From Stenotrophomonas sp. (GTDB lineage Bacteria > Pseudomonadota > Gammaproteobacteria > Xanthomonadales > Xanthomonadaceae), in NCBI GenBank assembly GCA_003510825.1, contig DOKO01000408.1, positions 1-15,673 on the forward strand: DNA of 15,673 nucleotides, written 5' to 3'. This document shows, in pieces, positions 7,339 through 13,270 of the stretch (positions are counted from its first letter, which is position 1; each line of letters opens with the position of its first letter). Below the pieces are notes generated by a model, which searched no databases, was not told where the DNA came from, and saw only the letters and a list, made by a program, of their open reading frames with translations. The position numbers and the translations under genes are program-made.

Positions 7339-8337
7339 TCACTCTGCATGCTTTTGCATCCTTCGTTCGCGCTTTACCTCTTCTGCAATGCTGGCATATG
7401 CGGCTTGGACCGAGGCTTGGCCATGCTCTCGCTCCAGCCTCCTGACAGTGAAATGCGCGCGAGCGACTGCCTGGAAGTGCGAAATAAACAAGGAATTGAC
7501 AATGCCTCCCAGCGCCGCGCCAATGATTGGACCGGCCTTGGCCATTGCCGACTCAGTCACCACAACGGAATAGCGGGAGGCGACCGCCTCGGTGAATTTT
7601 ACGAGTGCAGTTGATTGAACCTTGTTAGCAACAGCCGTCGCTTCTTGGAGCGCAGCCTTCGCCGCTGCCTTGGCCGCTCCTGCAGCTGCTGCTTTCGCGA
7701 CCTTTTCCGCAACCTGTTTTGCCACTTGTGCCTCATAGTAGGCCGTCGTTCGCGAAATCATGGACGCCATGGCCTCCCTTGCGAAAAAATAGCCAATTTC
7801 AGCGTCGTCGTCTCTATCACTGGAACCGCCGAGTGAAAATACAGCCACACACTCAAGACGGGCCTCAGCAGTATCAAGATCCTCGCCCTCACTGCGGGCG
7901 ATGTCAGCGATTGATCGCAGGATGATGATGGTCGATAACGGCAATTCTACTGGTAGCGAGGCAAAGCCAACGAAACCCCCAACCGTGCCGGTAACCGCTA
8001 CCGCCCCCATATGCCACCAGTCCGATGAAGCCTGAGGCTTGTCTTCGGCGACGAAGCTGGTATCCATGGTCCATAGTGAAACGTCCAGCGCCTTTTCAAT
8101 CGCACTCCGGCACGCTGCGGTGACCGTATCGCGGGCCCTGGCCGGCAGTACCTTCAGTCCAAACTCGATGGGGGTGGCTAAAACATCCGAGGCCCTTGCG
8201 ACCAGTCCGGGATACTCTAGGTCAACCACCGCCGCTGTCAGGGCTGTTCTATCTTGATCTGACAGCAAAGCCACTGATGCAGGGAGCACATTGAGGTCAC
8301 CTTCGTCTACGGCCTCTGCAATCGGTAGTTGTTCCAT
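7339..8337 (-). CDS. EcsC-family protein
   Basis: A 332-residue protein from ATG 8337. The frame stays open to a TTG at 8460, so a start up to 41 codons earlier cannot be excluded, and no start has a good ribosome site. Conserved EcsC features are a Gly-rich hydrophobic segment GGFVGFASLPVELPLSTIII (120-139) leading into RSIADIARSEGED, ECVAVFSLGG (162-171), and a C-terminal VGP-like helix AGPIIGAALGGIVNSLF (268-284) followed by HFQAVARAHFTVRRLE. Residues 205-245 are an Ala/Lys-rich helix, probably coiled. EcsC proteins are membrane-associated; in Bacillus ecsC is linked to an ABC transporter, but no transporter genes are near here. GC is lower than in its flanks, so it looks acquired. Role unknown. 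Confidence 0.8.
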   Translation of the reverse strand: MEQLPIAEAVDEGDLNVLPASVALLSDQDRTALTAAVVDLEYPGLVARASDVLATPIEFGLKVLPARARDTVTAACRSAIEKALDVSLWTMDTSFVAEDKPQASSDWWHMGAVAVTGTVGGFVGFASLPVELPLSTIIILRSIADIARSEGEDLDTAEARLECVAVFSLGGSSDRDDDAEIGYFFAREAMASMISRTTAYYEAQVAKQVAEKVAKAAAAGAAKAAAKAALQEATAVANKVQSTALVKFTEAVASRYSVVVTESAMAKAGPIIGAALGGIVNSLFISHFQAVARAHFTVRRLEREHGQASVQAAYASIAEEVKRERRMQKHAE

Positions 8338-8800
8338 GACTCGCTCGGAAAGGTTGCTTGAATCGCTAAGTGTAGACAAAAAAGGTGTCGATTCATGCAC
8401 TTTCGTAGAAGTTTTCCTGACCTTCCCTGTGATGCCTTGGCGTGGTCGCGCAAGGCACAATCAAGGAGTGGTGCTGCCGATTTAGAAACGCCCGAACTTG
8501 CTTGGGCTCGCCATTCGTTGAATACGCGGCTGGTCTGGAACCTGAAGCTTTGGATTCCATCTGCACTCCAGTTGAAGGTATGCCTTTTCAATGCGCCTTT
8601 TCTGGCGGCAAATCGGTTCTGGTTGTGCAGAGTGGAACCCAGCCGTGATAGACCAATTCCCCGCTGGATAGCATCGGGTACTGCGCTTCCATTCCTGCTG
8701 ACATAAAAGCGCCTCGGTCCTGGCCTGACTGTAGTGGAATTCGTGCGCGAGCTTCCGTGCGCCGTTGAGCTGATTCGCGTCCTGCCGAATATGAAGGCGA
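8338..8800. other. Gene-poor stretch between EcsC gene and LysR remnant
   Basis: About 460 bases. The first 120 on the minus strand may be an N-terminal extension or the promoter of the EcsC gene. For the rest, all frames were read and none has a recognisable protein, ribosome site or transposase signature. Composition is intermediate. It probably holds degraded sequence from the insertion that separated the LysR remnant from its surroundings. Confidence 0.4.
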
Positions 8801-9094
8801 TCAACGCCTGCCGCGCATGCCCCACCCGCGGCTGCCGCAACCCCACCGCAGTCCACATCAAGTAGTAATCCAGCGTCGCCCATCCCACAGACCCTTCGAT
8901 CTCCACCAGCGTCCCGCGCTTCAACGCATCGGCACACAAGTAGAGCGGCAGCACCGTCCAGCCCACACCGAACTGCAAAAGCCGCCAACGCTGGTCCTGG
9001 CGGTCTGCAACCGCACCCGCATGTCCGCGTTGACAAGCGACACCAGTTCGGCGGCCACCAATTCGCGCAGAAAATCCGCGTGCCCGACGATGCT
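8801..9094 (-). pseudogene. Remnant of a LysR regulator, paralogue of the 4613-5524 gene
   Basis: Two blocks closely match the intact LysR gene on the same strand. 8801-8980 matches 4661-4842 (GVGWTVLP, CADALKRGTLVEIEG, LDYYLMW, LRQPRV). 8989-9094 matches 5139-5245 (GHADFL, LVAAELV, MRVRLQT). About 296 bases present in the intact gene are missing between the blocks, the reading frame changes at the joint, and the whole HTH region plus the last residues are gone. It cannot encode a regulator. It shows a past duplication or import of a LysR gene, later eroded. Confidence 0.85.
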
Positions 9095-9114
9095 TTGAAG
9101 AACTGAAGGCGGCC

Positions 9115-9138
9115 GGCCGCCGCCCGTGCGCGGCGGCC
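9115..9138. repeat. GC-rich perfect hairpin
   Basis: GGCCGCCGC (9115-9123), six bases, then GCGGCGGCC (9130-9138): a 9-bp all-GC stem. No T-run follows. It lies between the LysR remnant and the DUF6622-like gene and could be a transcription barrier or a REP-like element. Confidence 0.4.
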
Positions 9139-9249
9139 GATGGCGTTGAAGCGGTCGCTGACACCTGTCACTTGTTCAGCGGGTCCGGTCCGTCAATAGT
9201 GAGCGCCACCCACCGCCCTCCGTGCGGGCACTCACTGAAAGGACGTCCC

Positions 9250-9774
9250 GTGAACCTGCTGCTGCCCATCCTCTCGCACACCCCGATCTGGGTCTGGGTG
9301 ATCCTGGCGTACCTCATCACCCGCGGCGTCGCGGCCATGCGGCCAGGACAGACCTCGCTGCGGAGGCTGGCGATCGTGCCGGCGCTGTTCACGGTGTGGG
9401 GCATCTGGTCGATCAGCCACCGCTACGGCGGTTCGCTGGTGGCGTGGAGCGAGTGGCTGGCCGGCATCTGTGCGGGCGCGATGCTTGGCTGGGTGCTGCT
9501 GCGCCGGGCGACGCTGACGGTGAATGAAGCGACGGGCCGGTTGTGGCGCAGTGCGGACTACAGCCTGCTGCCGCTGCTGCTGGTCACGTTCCTGGTGAAG
9601 TACGGGTTTGAGGTGGCGCTTGCGGTGTCGCCTGCGCTGAGTGCCAACGGCAACTTCAGTGCCGCGTATCTGCTGCTGTCTGGCGGGTTCACCGGCATCT
9701 TCGTTGGCAAGTACGTCCGGTATCTGTCGCTGCTGCGTAAGGGCATGCCCGGTAATCTGGGCTCGGTGCATTGA
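9250..9774 (+). CDS. Five-helix integral membrane protein, DUF6622-like
   Basis: A 174-residue protein starting at GTG 9250, with AAAGGA ending 6 bases before it; the frame is open farther left but the hydrophobic start (MNLLLPILSHTPIWVWVILA) fits this site. Hydrophobic segments lie near residues 11-29, 40-55, 66-84, 104-127 and 138-158, suggesting five inner-membrane helices. The ILSHTPIWVW opening and a loop motif TVNEATGRLWR resemble the DUF6622 group of uncharacterised membrane proteins found in Xanthomonads and relatives; this match is from memory. GC is core-like and the gene stands alone. Function unknown. Confidence 0.75.
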   Translation: MNLLLPILSHTPIWVWVILAYLITRGVAAMRPGQTSLRRLAIVPALFTVWGIWSISHRYGGSLVAWSEWLAGICAGAMLGWVLLRRATLTVNEATGRLWRSADYSLLPLLLVTFLVKYGFEVALAVSPALSANGNFSAAYLLLSGGFTGIFVGKYVRYLSLLRKGMPGNLGSVH

Positions 9775-9998
9775 GGTAGGGAGGGCTGACGGCGCTTCGA
9801 TCGAAGCTTTGTCCAAGCCCAAGCTTGTCCATCGAGCCTGCCGGCTCTGGTTGTACGCTGGCTTGTTAGCCGGACCCGGCCGCCCTACGATCAAGCGGTA
9901 TCAAGGGAGAAGCCCGCCATACGCTGCTCTGTGGGTAAGTCGTATACCCCGGCCCACGGGACCGTCTACCAGGTAGTTGGACCGCTAAGGATTGCTCA
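9775..9998. other. Intergenic spacer with palindrome and cassette-like repeat
   Basis: 224 bases with no gene. It holds GCTTCGATCGAAGC, a perfect 14-base palindrome at 9794-9807 followed by TTT, a possible weak terminator for the gene before it, and the repeat copy at 9961-9985 listed separately. Confidence 0.4.
9961..9985 (+). repeat. Repeat copy 1 before small gene 9999
   Basis: A 25-base element containing CCGTCTACCAGGTAG and ending ACCGC, which matches 18 of 25 positions with the element at 10342-10366. Both lie just upstream of a small membrane-protein gene. The inner CTACC-A-GGTAG is self-complementary. It includes GTTGGAC (9976-9982), which satisfies the GTTRRRY core rule of integron recombination sites. 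Confidence 0.5.
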
Positions 9999-10301
9999 GT
10001 GAACGCTTTGGTCTCTGCTTTTCAGATTGAATTTCTAGTGACAGCGCTATGTGCATTTGTAATTCTTTACATGCAGGCGCGTGGCTATCGCAAGCACAGG
10101 AAGCAGTTCTTCCTTACCTTGGCAATCTCAACTGTGTTCGCGATAGCCGCCTTCATTATGCGGGCGCTCCCGTATTTTCTTCATGTTCCTGAAAGCCAAT
10201 CGGTCATGCTGTACTGGCTATCTGTCCCGCTGGCTATTCTTGCCACTGCACTTGGCACATGGGGCAGCGTCCAACTCTTTCAGGCATTCGATGCTAAGTA
10301 G
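9999..10301 (+). CDS. Small three-helix membrane protein (unknown)
   Basis: A 100-residue protein starting at GTG 9999, with AAGGA about 8 bases upstream. It has three hydrophobic segments (about 8-26, 38-56 and 69-92) joined by a basic cytoplasmic loop (RGYRKHRKQ), and ends in a short charged tail. I recognise no family. GC is lower than in the preceding gene. It is followed by only 65 bases, containing an attC-like left half, before the next small gene on the same strand. The setting suggests an integron-type cassette or a two-gene unit. Confidence 0.65.
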   Translation: MNALVSAFQIEFLVTALCAFVILYMQARGYRKHRKQFFLTLAISTVFAIAAFIMRALPYFLHVPESQSVMLYWLSVPLAILATALGTWGSVQLFQAFDAK

Positions 10302-10318
10302 CACGCTGGCATCGCGGT

Positions 10319-10366
10319 CCACCCAATTGTTCAAACCGAGGTCCGTCTACTAGGTAATCAAGCCGC
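10319..10366 (+). repeat. Truncated attC-like left half plus repeat copy 2
   Basis: CAATTGTTCAAACCGAG (10324-10340) closely resembles the left arm of integron attC sites of the aadA type (AATTCGTTCAAGCCGA). No matching right arm with GTTRRRY follows. Instead comes repeat copy 2 (10342-10366), related 18 of 25 to 9961-9985, which runs up to the next start codon. It looks like an attC that has lost its right half. Confidence 0.4.
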
Positions 10367-10690
10367 ATGGACAGCTCTGATCGCATATCGCTTGATGATC
10401 TCTCAGATGTCCGCAAGGCCGTATCGGTCATGCGTCTACGATCAATTCTTGCCGCAGGTGTCGGCGGAATCATCTTCAGCGCTTTCGTGCTCGCGGCATG
10501 GCTTTGGGTACGCCCTGGAGAGGTTTCTGCGGCCATTTTCCTGGCGGCGGTCAGCTACGCCCTGTTCGGCCTGCCGCTATTGGTGCAATGGGTGCGACAC
10601 TGGCGCAGGATCTATCAGCGCCTTGCGGACGTTGAGCTACGAGTCCAGGCTGGTGAGGTCGTGTATGGGTCGCAAGTGAAGTTCTCCTAG
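10367..10690 (+). CDS. Small two-helix membrane protein (unknown)
   Basis: A 107-residue protein from ATG 10367. The N-terminus is soluble and charged (DSSDRISLDDLSDVRKAV). Two hydrophobic segments follow, about 27-48 (ILAAGVGGIIFSAFVLAAWL) and 55-73, then a basic amphipathic tail (RHWRRIYQRLADVELRVQ). The ribosome site is weak: only AGG about 12 bases upstream, inside repeat copy 2. No family is recognised. The attC-like site begins 7 bases after its stop, the arrangement expected of an integron gene cassette. Confidence 0.6.
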   Translation: MDSSDRISLDDLSDVRKAVSVMRLRSILAAGVGGIIFSAFVLAAWLWVRPGEVSAAIFLAAVSYALFGLPLLVQWVRHWRRIYQRLADVELRVQAGEVVYGSQVKFS

Positions 10691-10696
10691 CTTGTG

Positions 10697-10771
10697 GCCT
10701 GACAGTTCATTCAAGCCGAGCCCGCCACCGGCGGCTTGCTACTGCAGCGCGGATTAACTCAGGCGTTGAAC
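10697..10771 (+). repeat. attC-like integron recombination site
   Basis: 75 bases starting 7 bases after a stop codon. The left arm GCCTGACAGTTCATTCAAGC continues CG and matches the aadA attC left arm at about 18 of 22 positions. The right arm has CGGATTAACTCAGGC then GTTGAAC (10765-10771), which fits GTTRRRY, and matches the aadA right arm at about 17 of 22. The outer left core (GCCTGAC) departs by one base from RYYYAAC, so activity may be reduced. The middle is a GC-rich imperfect hairpin. The comparison is from memory of the aadA site. No integrase gene is in the window. Confidence 0.6.
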
Positions 10772-10795
10772 GTCTGCTTCTGGCCGGAACCGGAC
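10772..10795 (+). repeat. Hairpin repeat, copy 1 (GTCTGCTTCTGGCCGGAA type)
   Basis: A 24-base element abutting the attC-like site. It is identical at 21 of 24 positions, with the same preceding AAC, to the copy at 11167-11190, in the same orientation. The two copies flank the small gene 10901-11155. It can form an imperfect stem around TGGCCG. Confidence 0.6.
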
Positions 10796-10869
10796 ACCGC
10801 ATCGGGAAACGGAGGGGGGCTGTTGCGTCTATGGTGATGTACGATTCTGACCCGGCGCCAACGGATTGG

Positions 10870-10896
10870 GCGGGATGAGCGGGATGAGCGGGAGGG
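10870..10896 (+). repeat. Tandem 9-base repeat at a ribosome site
   Basis: GCGGGATGA occurs twice in tandem (10870-10887) and is followed by a partly matching third unit, GCGGGAGGG, which supplies the ribosome-binding site for the gene at 10901. Copy-number change would alter the leader length but not the frame of the gene. Confidence 0.5.
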
Positions 10897-10900
10897 CAGC

Positions 10901-11155
10901 GTGCATTTCAAGGTGGAGTACATATCGCAACCAATGCGGTCGCCGTACGTGATCGTTCGGCAACTCGAGGCGGGTAGCTTCGCGTTGGGTATGAACCCGG
11001 CCCTCGACGGCATTCCAATTGCCAAGCGGGTCGCCCAGCCAAGATCGTTGTGCCCTGATGGCACTCCTGATCTGTCAGTGTTTGTCTTCCAGCTGGCCTC
11101 CCGCGCCGATCTAGCTAATCTAACCTTGGGGCAAGTAGTGAAGCTGACAGGCTGA
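10901..11155 (+). CDS. Small soluble protein of unknown function
   Basis: An 84-residue protein starting at GTG 10901, with a very good ribosome site (GGGAGG, 5 bases of spacing). The sequence (VEYISQPMRSPYVIVRQLEA then GSFALG and PALDGIPIAK) alternates hydrophobic and polar residues as a small beta-rich domain would; no signal or membrane segment is seen. I recognise no named family. It is flanked on both sides by the same hairpin repeat, and the attC-like site lies 129 bases upstream, so it is probably cassette cargo. A longer frame on the opposite strand (10759-11214) reads through the repeats and was judged spurious. Confidence 0.65.
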   Translation: MHFKVEYISQPMRSPYVIVRQLEAGSFALGMNPALDGIPIAKRVAQPRSLCPDGTPDLSVFVFQLASRADLANLTLGQVVKLTG

Positions 11156-11166
11156 GCTGCCGAAAC

Positions 11167-11190
11167 GTCCGCTTCTGGCCGGAAGCAGAC
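11167..11190 (+). repeat. Hairpin repeat, copy 2
   Basis: GTCCGCTTC, then TGGCCG, then GAAGCAGAC: a 9-bp stem with one mismatch. It is the second copy of the element at 10772-10795, placed 11 bases after the stop of the small gene, and ends 16 bases before the LysR gene end. It could also act as a terminator between the convergent genes. Confidence 0.6.
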
Positions 11191-11206
11191 ATTGGCGAAG
11201 TACCGG

Positions 11207-12112
11207 TCACCCACGCCGGTTCGAATCTCCCCAATACTTCAATATCCAGTCGATGAAGGCCGATAGCCGCGCACTTCGAAGTCCGCCCGGCGGATAGATG
11301 ATATGGAGCGGGAAGGACGGCCGGCTCCAGCCTGGAAGAACTTCTACCAGTTCACCACGCTCCAGCAGCGGCCTGACGCACATCGAAAAATGCTGCCCGA
11401 TCCCGAGCCCTGCCTGCAGAAGTGCAACATGCGCTTCTCCGTCATTGGTGGTGAACTTCGCAGCTTCGATCTCGACGCGCTGTCCGCTCTTCTCGAAGAC
11501 CACGGGCATGGGCCGCTCAGTACCGGGCGGGAAGTAGCTCGCCAGGACATGGCCTTGCCTGAGGTCATCAGGCTGCGCTGGCGTGCCGTGTCGCTGCAGA
11601 TACTGTGGGGATGCATAGGTGCCGTAGTCGAGGCTCATCAGCTGGCGTGCGACCAGCAGTGGGTCTCCCAGATGGCCGCCACGGATCACACAGTCCACGC
11701 CTTCGCCAACGATGTTGACCTGCCGGTCACTGACGCCAAGAGCGATGTCGATCTCTGGATACGCACTGGAAAAATCACCCAGGGCGGGAATCAGAAGATG
11801 ACGTGCCACCGTTGATGGCACATCAATCCGAAGCCGACCTTTCGGACGGAGGCCGTGCGCCTTGATGGCGTTGTCAGCTTCGTCAAGTTCTGAGATCAGG
11901 CGTATCACGTGCTCGTAGTAGGCAAGGCCTTCAGGGGTCACGCTGACCTGGCGTGTTGTCCGCTGAACGAGTCGCACGCCCAGGTGCTCCTCGAGGTCAT
12001 GGATTAGCTTGCTCGCTGTTGAGCGCGGCATGGACAACTGCGCGGCGGTACGACTGAAGGACTCCGTCTCGACCAGACGGGCGAAGACCCGCATTGCCCA
12101 TAGCTGGTTCAT
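11207..12112 (-). CDS. LysR-family regulator, divergent from nitroreductase gene
   Basis: A 301-residue LysR-type regulator. The N-terminal HTH (MRVFARLVETESFSRTAAQL then SMPRSTASKLIHDLE, residues 7-41) is of the subgroup where Pro-Arg-Ser replaces the usual Gln-Pro-Ala. It is followed by a linker helix and an effector domain (GRLRIDVP from about residue 91; ending DWILKYWG). The subgroup resembles the DmlR/AaeR-like LysR set that often controls neighbouring oxidoreductases. It is transcribed away from the nitroreductase gene, and a 22-base inverted repeat at 12130-12151 lies in the shared promoter. It probably controls both itself and the reductase. Confidence 0.93.
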   Translation of the reverse strand: MNQLWAMRVFARLVETESFSRTAAQLSMPRSTASKLIHDLEEHLGVRLVQRTTRQVSVTPEGLAYYEHVIRLISELDEADNAIKAHGLRPKGRLRIDVPSTVARHLLIPALGDFSSAYPEIDIALGVSDRQVNIVGEGVDCVIRGGHLGDPLLVARQLMSLDYGTYASPQYLQRHGTPAQPDDLRQGHVLASYFPPGTERPMPVVFEKSGQRVEIEAAKFTTNDGEAHVALLQAGLGIGQHFSMCVRPLLERGELVEVLPGWSRPSFPLHIIYPPGGLRSARLSAFIDWILKYWGDSNRRG

Positions 12113-12129
12113 GGCTTACCGGCGCCTCT

Positions 12130-12151
12130 ATTGTCCATGTCTGTGGACAAT
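12130..12151. promoter_or_regulatory. Operator-like inverted repeat between LysR and nitroreductase genes
   Basis: ATTGTCCA (12130-12137), six bases, then TGGACAAT (12144-12151): perfect 8-base arms. It begins 18 bases upstream of the LysR start. The half-site centres are 14 bases apart, and the position suits autorepression and control of the divergent gene. Confidence 0.6.
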
Positions 12152-12235
12152 CATGCCATCGGATGGGGGTCAATAGGCGGGAAATGCTCCGTATCCTGAT
12201 TTCCCTGTCGTCCTCCCACTACAGAGAATCATCAG

Positions 12236-13075
12236 ATGAAATCCCAACAAGAGCTCTTGAGCGCGCGGTACGGTCCGCAGCCAGCCCCGGAGATGCTCTG
12301 GAACGATCAGATTGCCGCTCTCCTGTCTCACCGCACGGCGCGCGCTTACCTGCCCACCGCGATCACGCCCGGCTCGATTGAAGCGATCGTCGCCGCAGCG
12401 CAGTCCGCATCGTCCTCATCCAATCACCACCAGTGGAGCGTCGTTGCCGTAAGTGATCCCACACTCAAGGCAAAGCTCTCGTCCATGGCCCAAGGATCGG
12501 CCGGCCATGGCAACCCGCACATCGATGAGGCCCAAGTACTGCTGCTGTGGGTGGCGGATCTCTCGCGGAACGCTGCAATCGCGGCGGAGGCCGGCGTGCC
12601 GAACACCGTGCATGGCCATCTGGACGCGTTCCTCATGGCGAGCATCGATGCTGCGTTGGCTTCACAGAATGCCGTCGTTGCAGCGGAGTCGCTTGGGCTC
12701 GCCGTCTGCTATCTCGGTGCCATGCGCAACCGCGCCGCAGACGTTGCGGAACTGGTCGGGCTTCCTGAGCTGAGCTACGTTGTTTTCGGGATGACGCTGG
12801 GGTATCCGGATCCTGAGCGCATGAGTGCGTTTACGCCCAGACCCCAGCAGGCGGTCGTGCTGCACCATGACCGCTACGATGCACACGCGGCAGCACAGGC
12901 ACTGCGCACCTACGATCACGCCTTCGATGGAATGCGCGAGGCGCTGAAGGAGCGCTTCGGCTTGAATCTGAAGGAGTGGCGCGAGGGTGTGCGGGGTTCG
13001 GTAGAGATGGACTACATGGACGGCCGGGAGAATCTTCGAACGACCGTCCAGGAGCGAGGGTTCACGCTCAAGTAG
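12236..13075 (+). CDS. NfsA-like NAD(P)H nitroreductase (FMN flavoprotein)
   Basis: A 279-residue cytoplasmic flavoenzyme expected to reduce nitroaromatics or quinones with NAD(P)H. The nitroreductase fold is marked by SHRTARAYLP (31-40, FMN phosphate contacts), AAAQSASSSSNHHQWSVV (53-70), the central ESLGLAVCYLGAMRN (151-165), and VVFGMTLGYPD (182-192) followed by RPQQAVVLHHDRYD. The C-terminal extension (about 225-279) matches the larger NfsA/FRP branch rather than the short NfsB type. ATG 12236 is preceded by AGAGAA only, a modest ribosome site. It is divergent from a LysR regulator across a 123-base gap. Physiological substrate is unknown. Confidence 0.9.
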   Translation: MKSQQELLSARYGPQPAPEMLWNDQIAALLSHRTARAYLPTAITPGSIEAIVAAAQSASSSSNHHQWSVVAVSDPTLKAKLSSMAQGSAGHGNPHIDEAQVLLLWVADLSRNAAIAAEAGVPNTVHGHLDAFLMASIDAALASQNAVVAAESLGLAVCYLGAMRNRAADVAELVGLPELSYVVFGMTLGYPDPERMSAFTPRPQQAVVLHHDRYDAHAAAQALRTYDHAFDGMREALKERFGLNLKEWREGVRGSVEMDYMDGRENLRTTVQERGFTLK

Positions 13076-13111
13076 GAGGGATGGTCTGGTTGAGGCGGTT
13101 CGCCGCCTCCG

Positions 13112-13267
13112 CTAACGGACGTTGCGAGGCGACGCTCGACTCAGACGTCGACCCACGACCACAGCTACGGACACACTCGCGCCCAAGGCGAGCCCGACGA
13201 CGGGTCCAAACAGATGCTGGGCGACCGCTGAAACGACGAACGGCAGAAGTGACAGTGCGATACCCAT
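13112..13267 (-). CDS. Tiny membrane protein downstream of the hydrolase gene
   Basis: A 51-residue frame, ATG 13267 to TAG 13112, which starts 3 bases after the stop of the hydrolase gene, with GGAG 7 bases upstream inside that gene's end. It begins MGIALSLLPFVVSAVAQHLF, then has a second hydrophobic run (PVVGLALGASVSVAVVVG) and ends in a basic tail (RRLSRASPRNVR). That is a sensible two-helix inner-membrane topology with positive residues inside. Tight spacing suggests co-translation with the hydrolase. It may be a genuine small protein or the truncated start of a longer one; no family is recognised. Confidence 0.5.
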   Translation of the reverse strand: MGIALSLLPFVVSAVAQHLFGPVVGLALGASVSVAVVVGRRLSRASPRNVR

Positions 13268-13270
13268 GGC

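Noticed and set aside
8307..9164. Minus-strand open frame of 285 codons that contains LysR-like sequence
   Set aside because: The LysR similarity is only a fragment with a frame change and internal deletion; the rest matches nothing, so a pseudogene call is more accurate.
9842..9890. GTTAGCC and neighbouring small inverted repeat as another attC/attI core
   Set aside because: The third purine of GTTRRRY is missing and no matching left arm is visible.
10759..11214. Minus-strand open frame of 151 codons
   Set aside because: It begins and ends inside the two hairpin repeats (giving FRPEAD and GQKQT-type peptides familiar from spurious annotations) and opposes a gene with a strong ribosome site.
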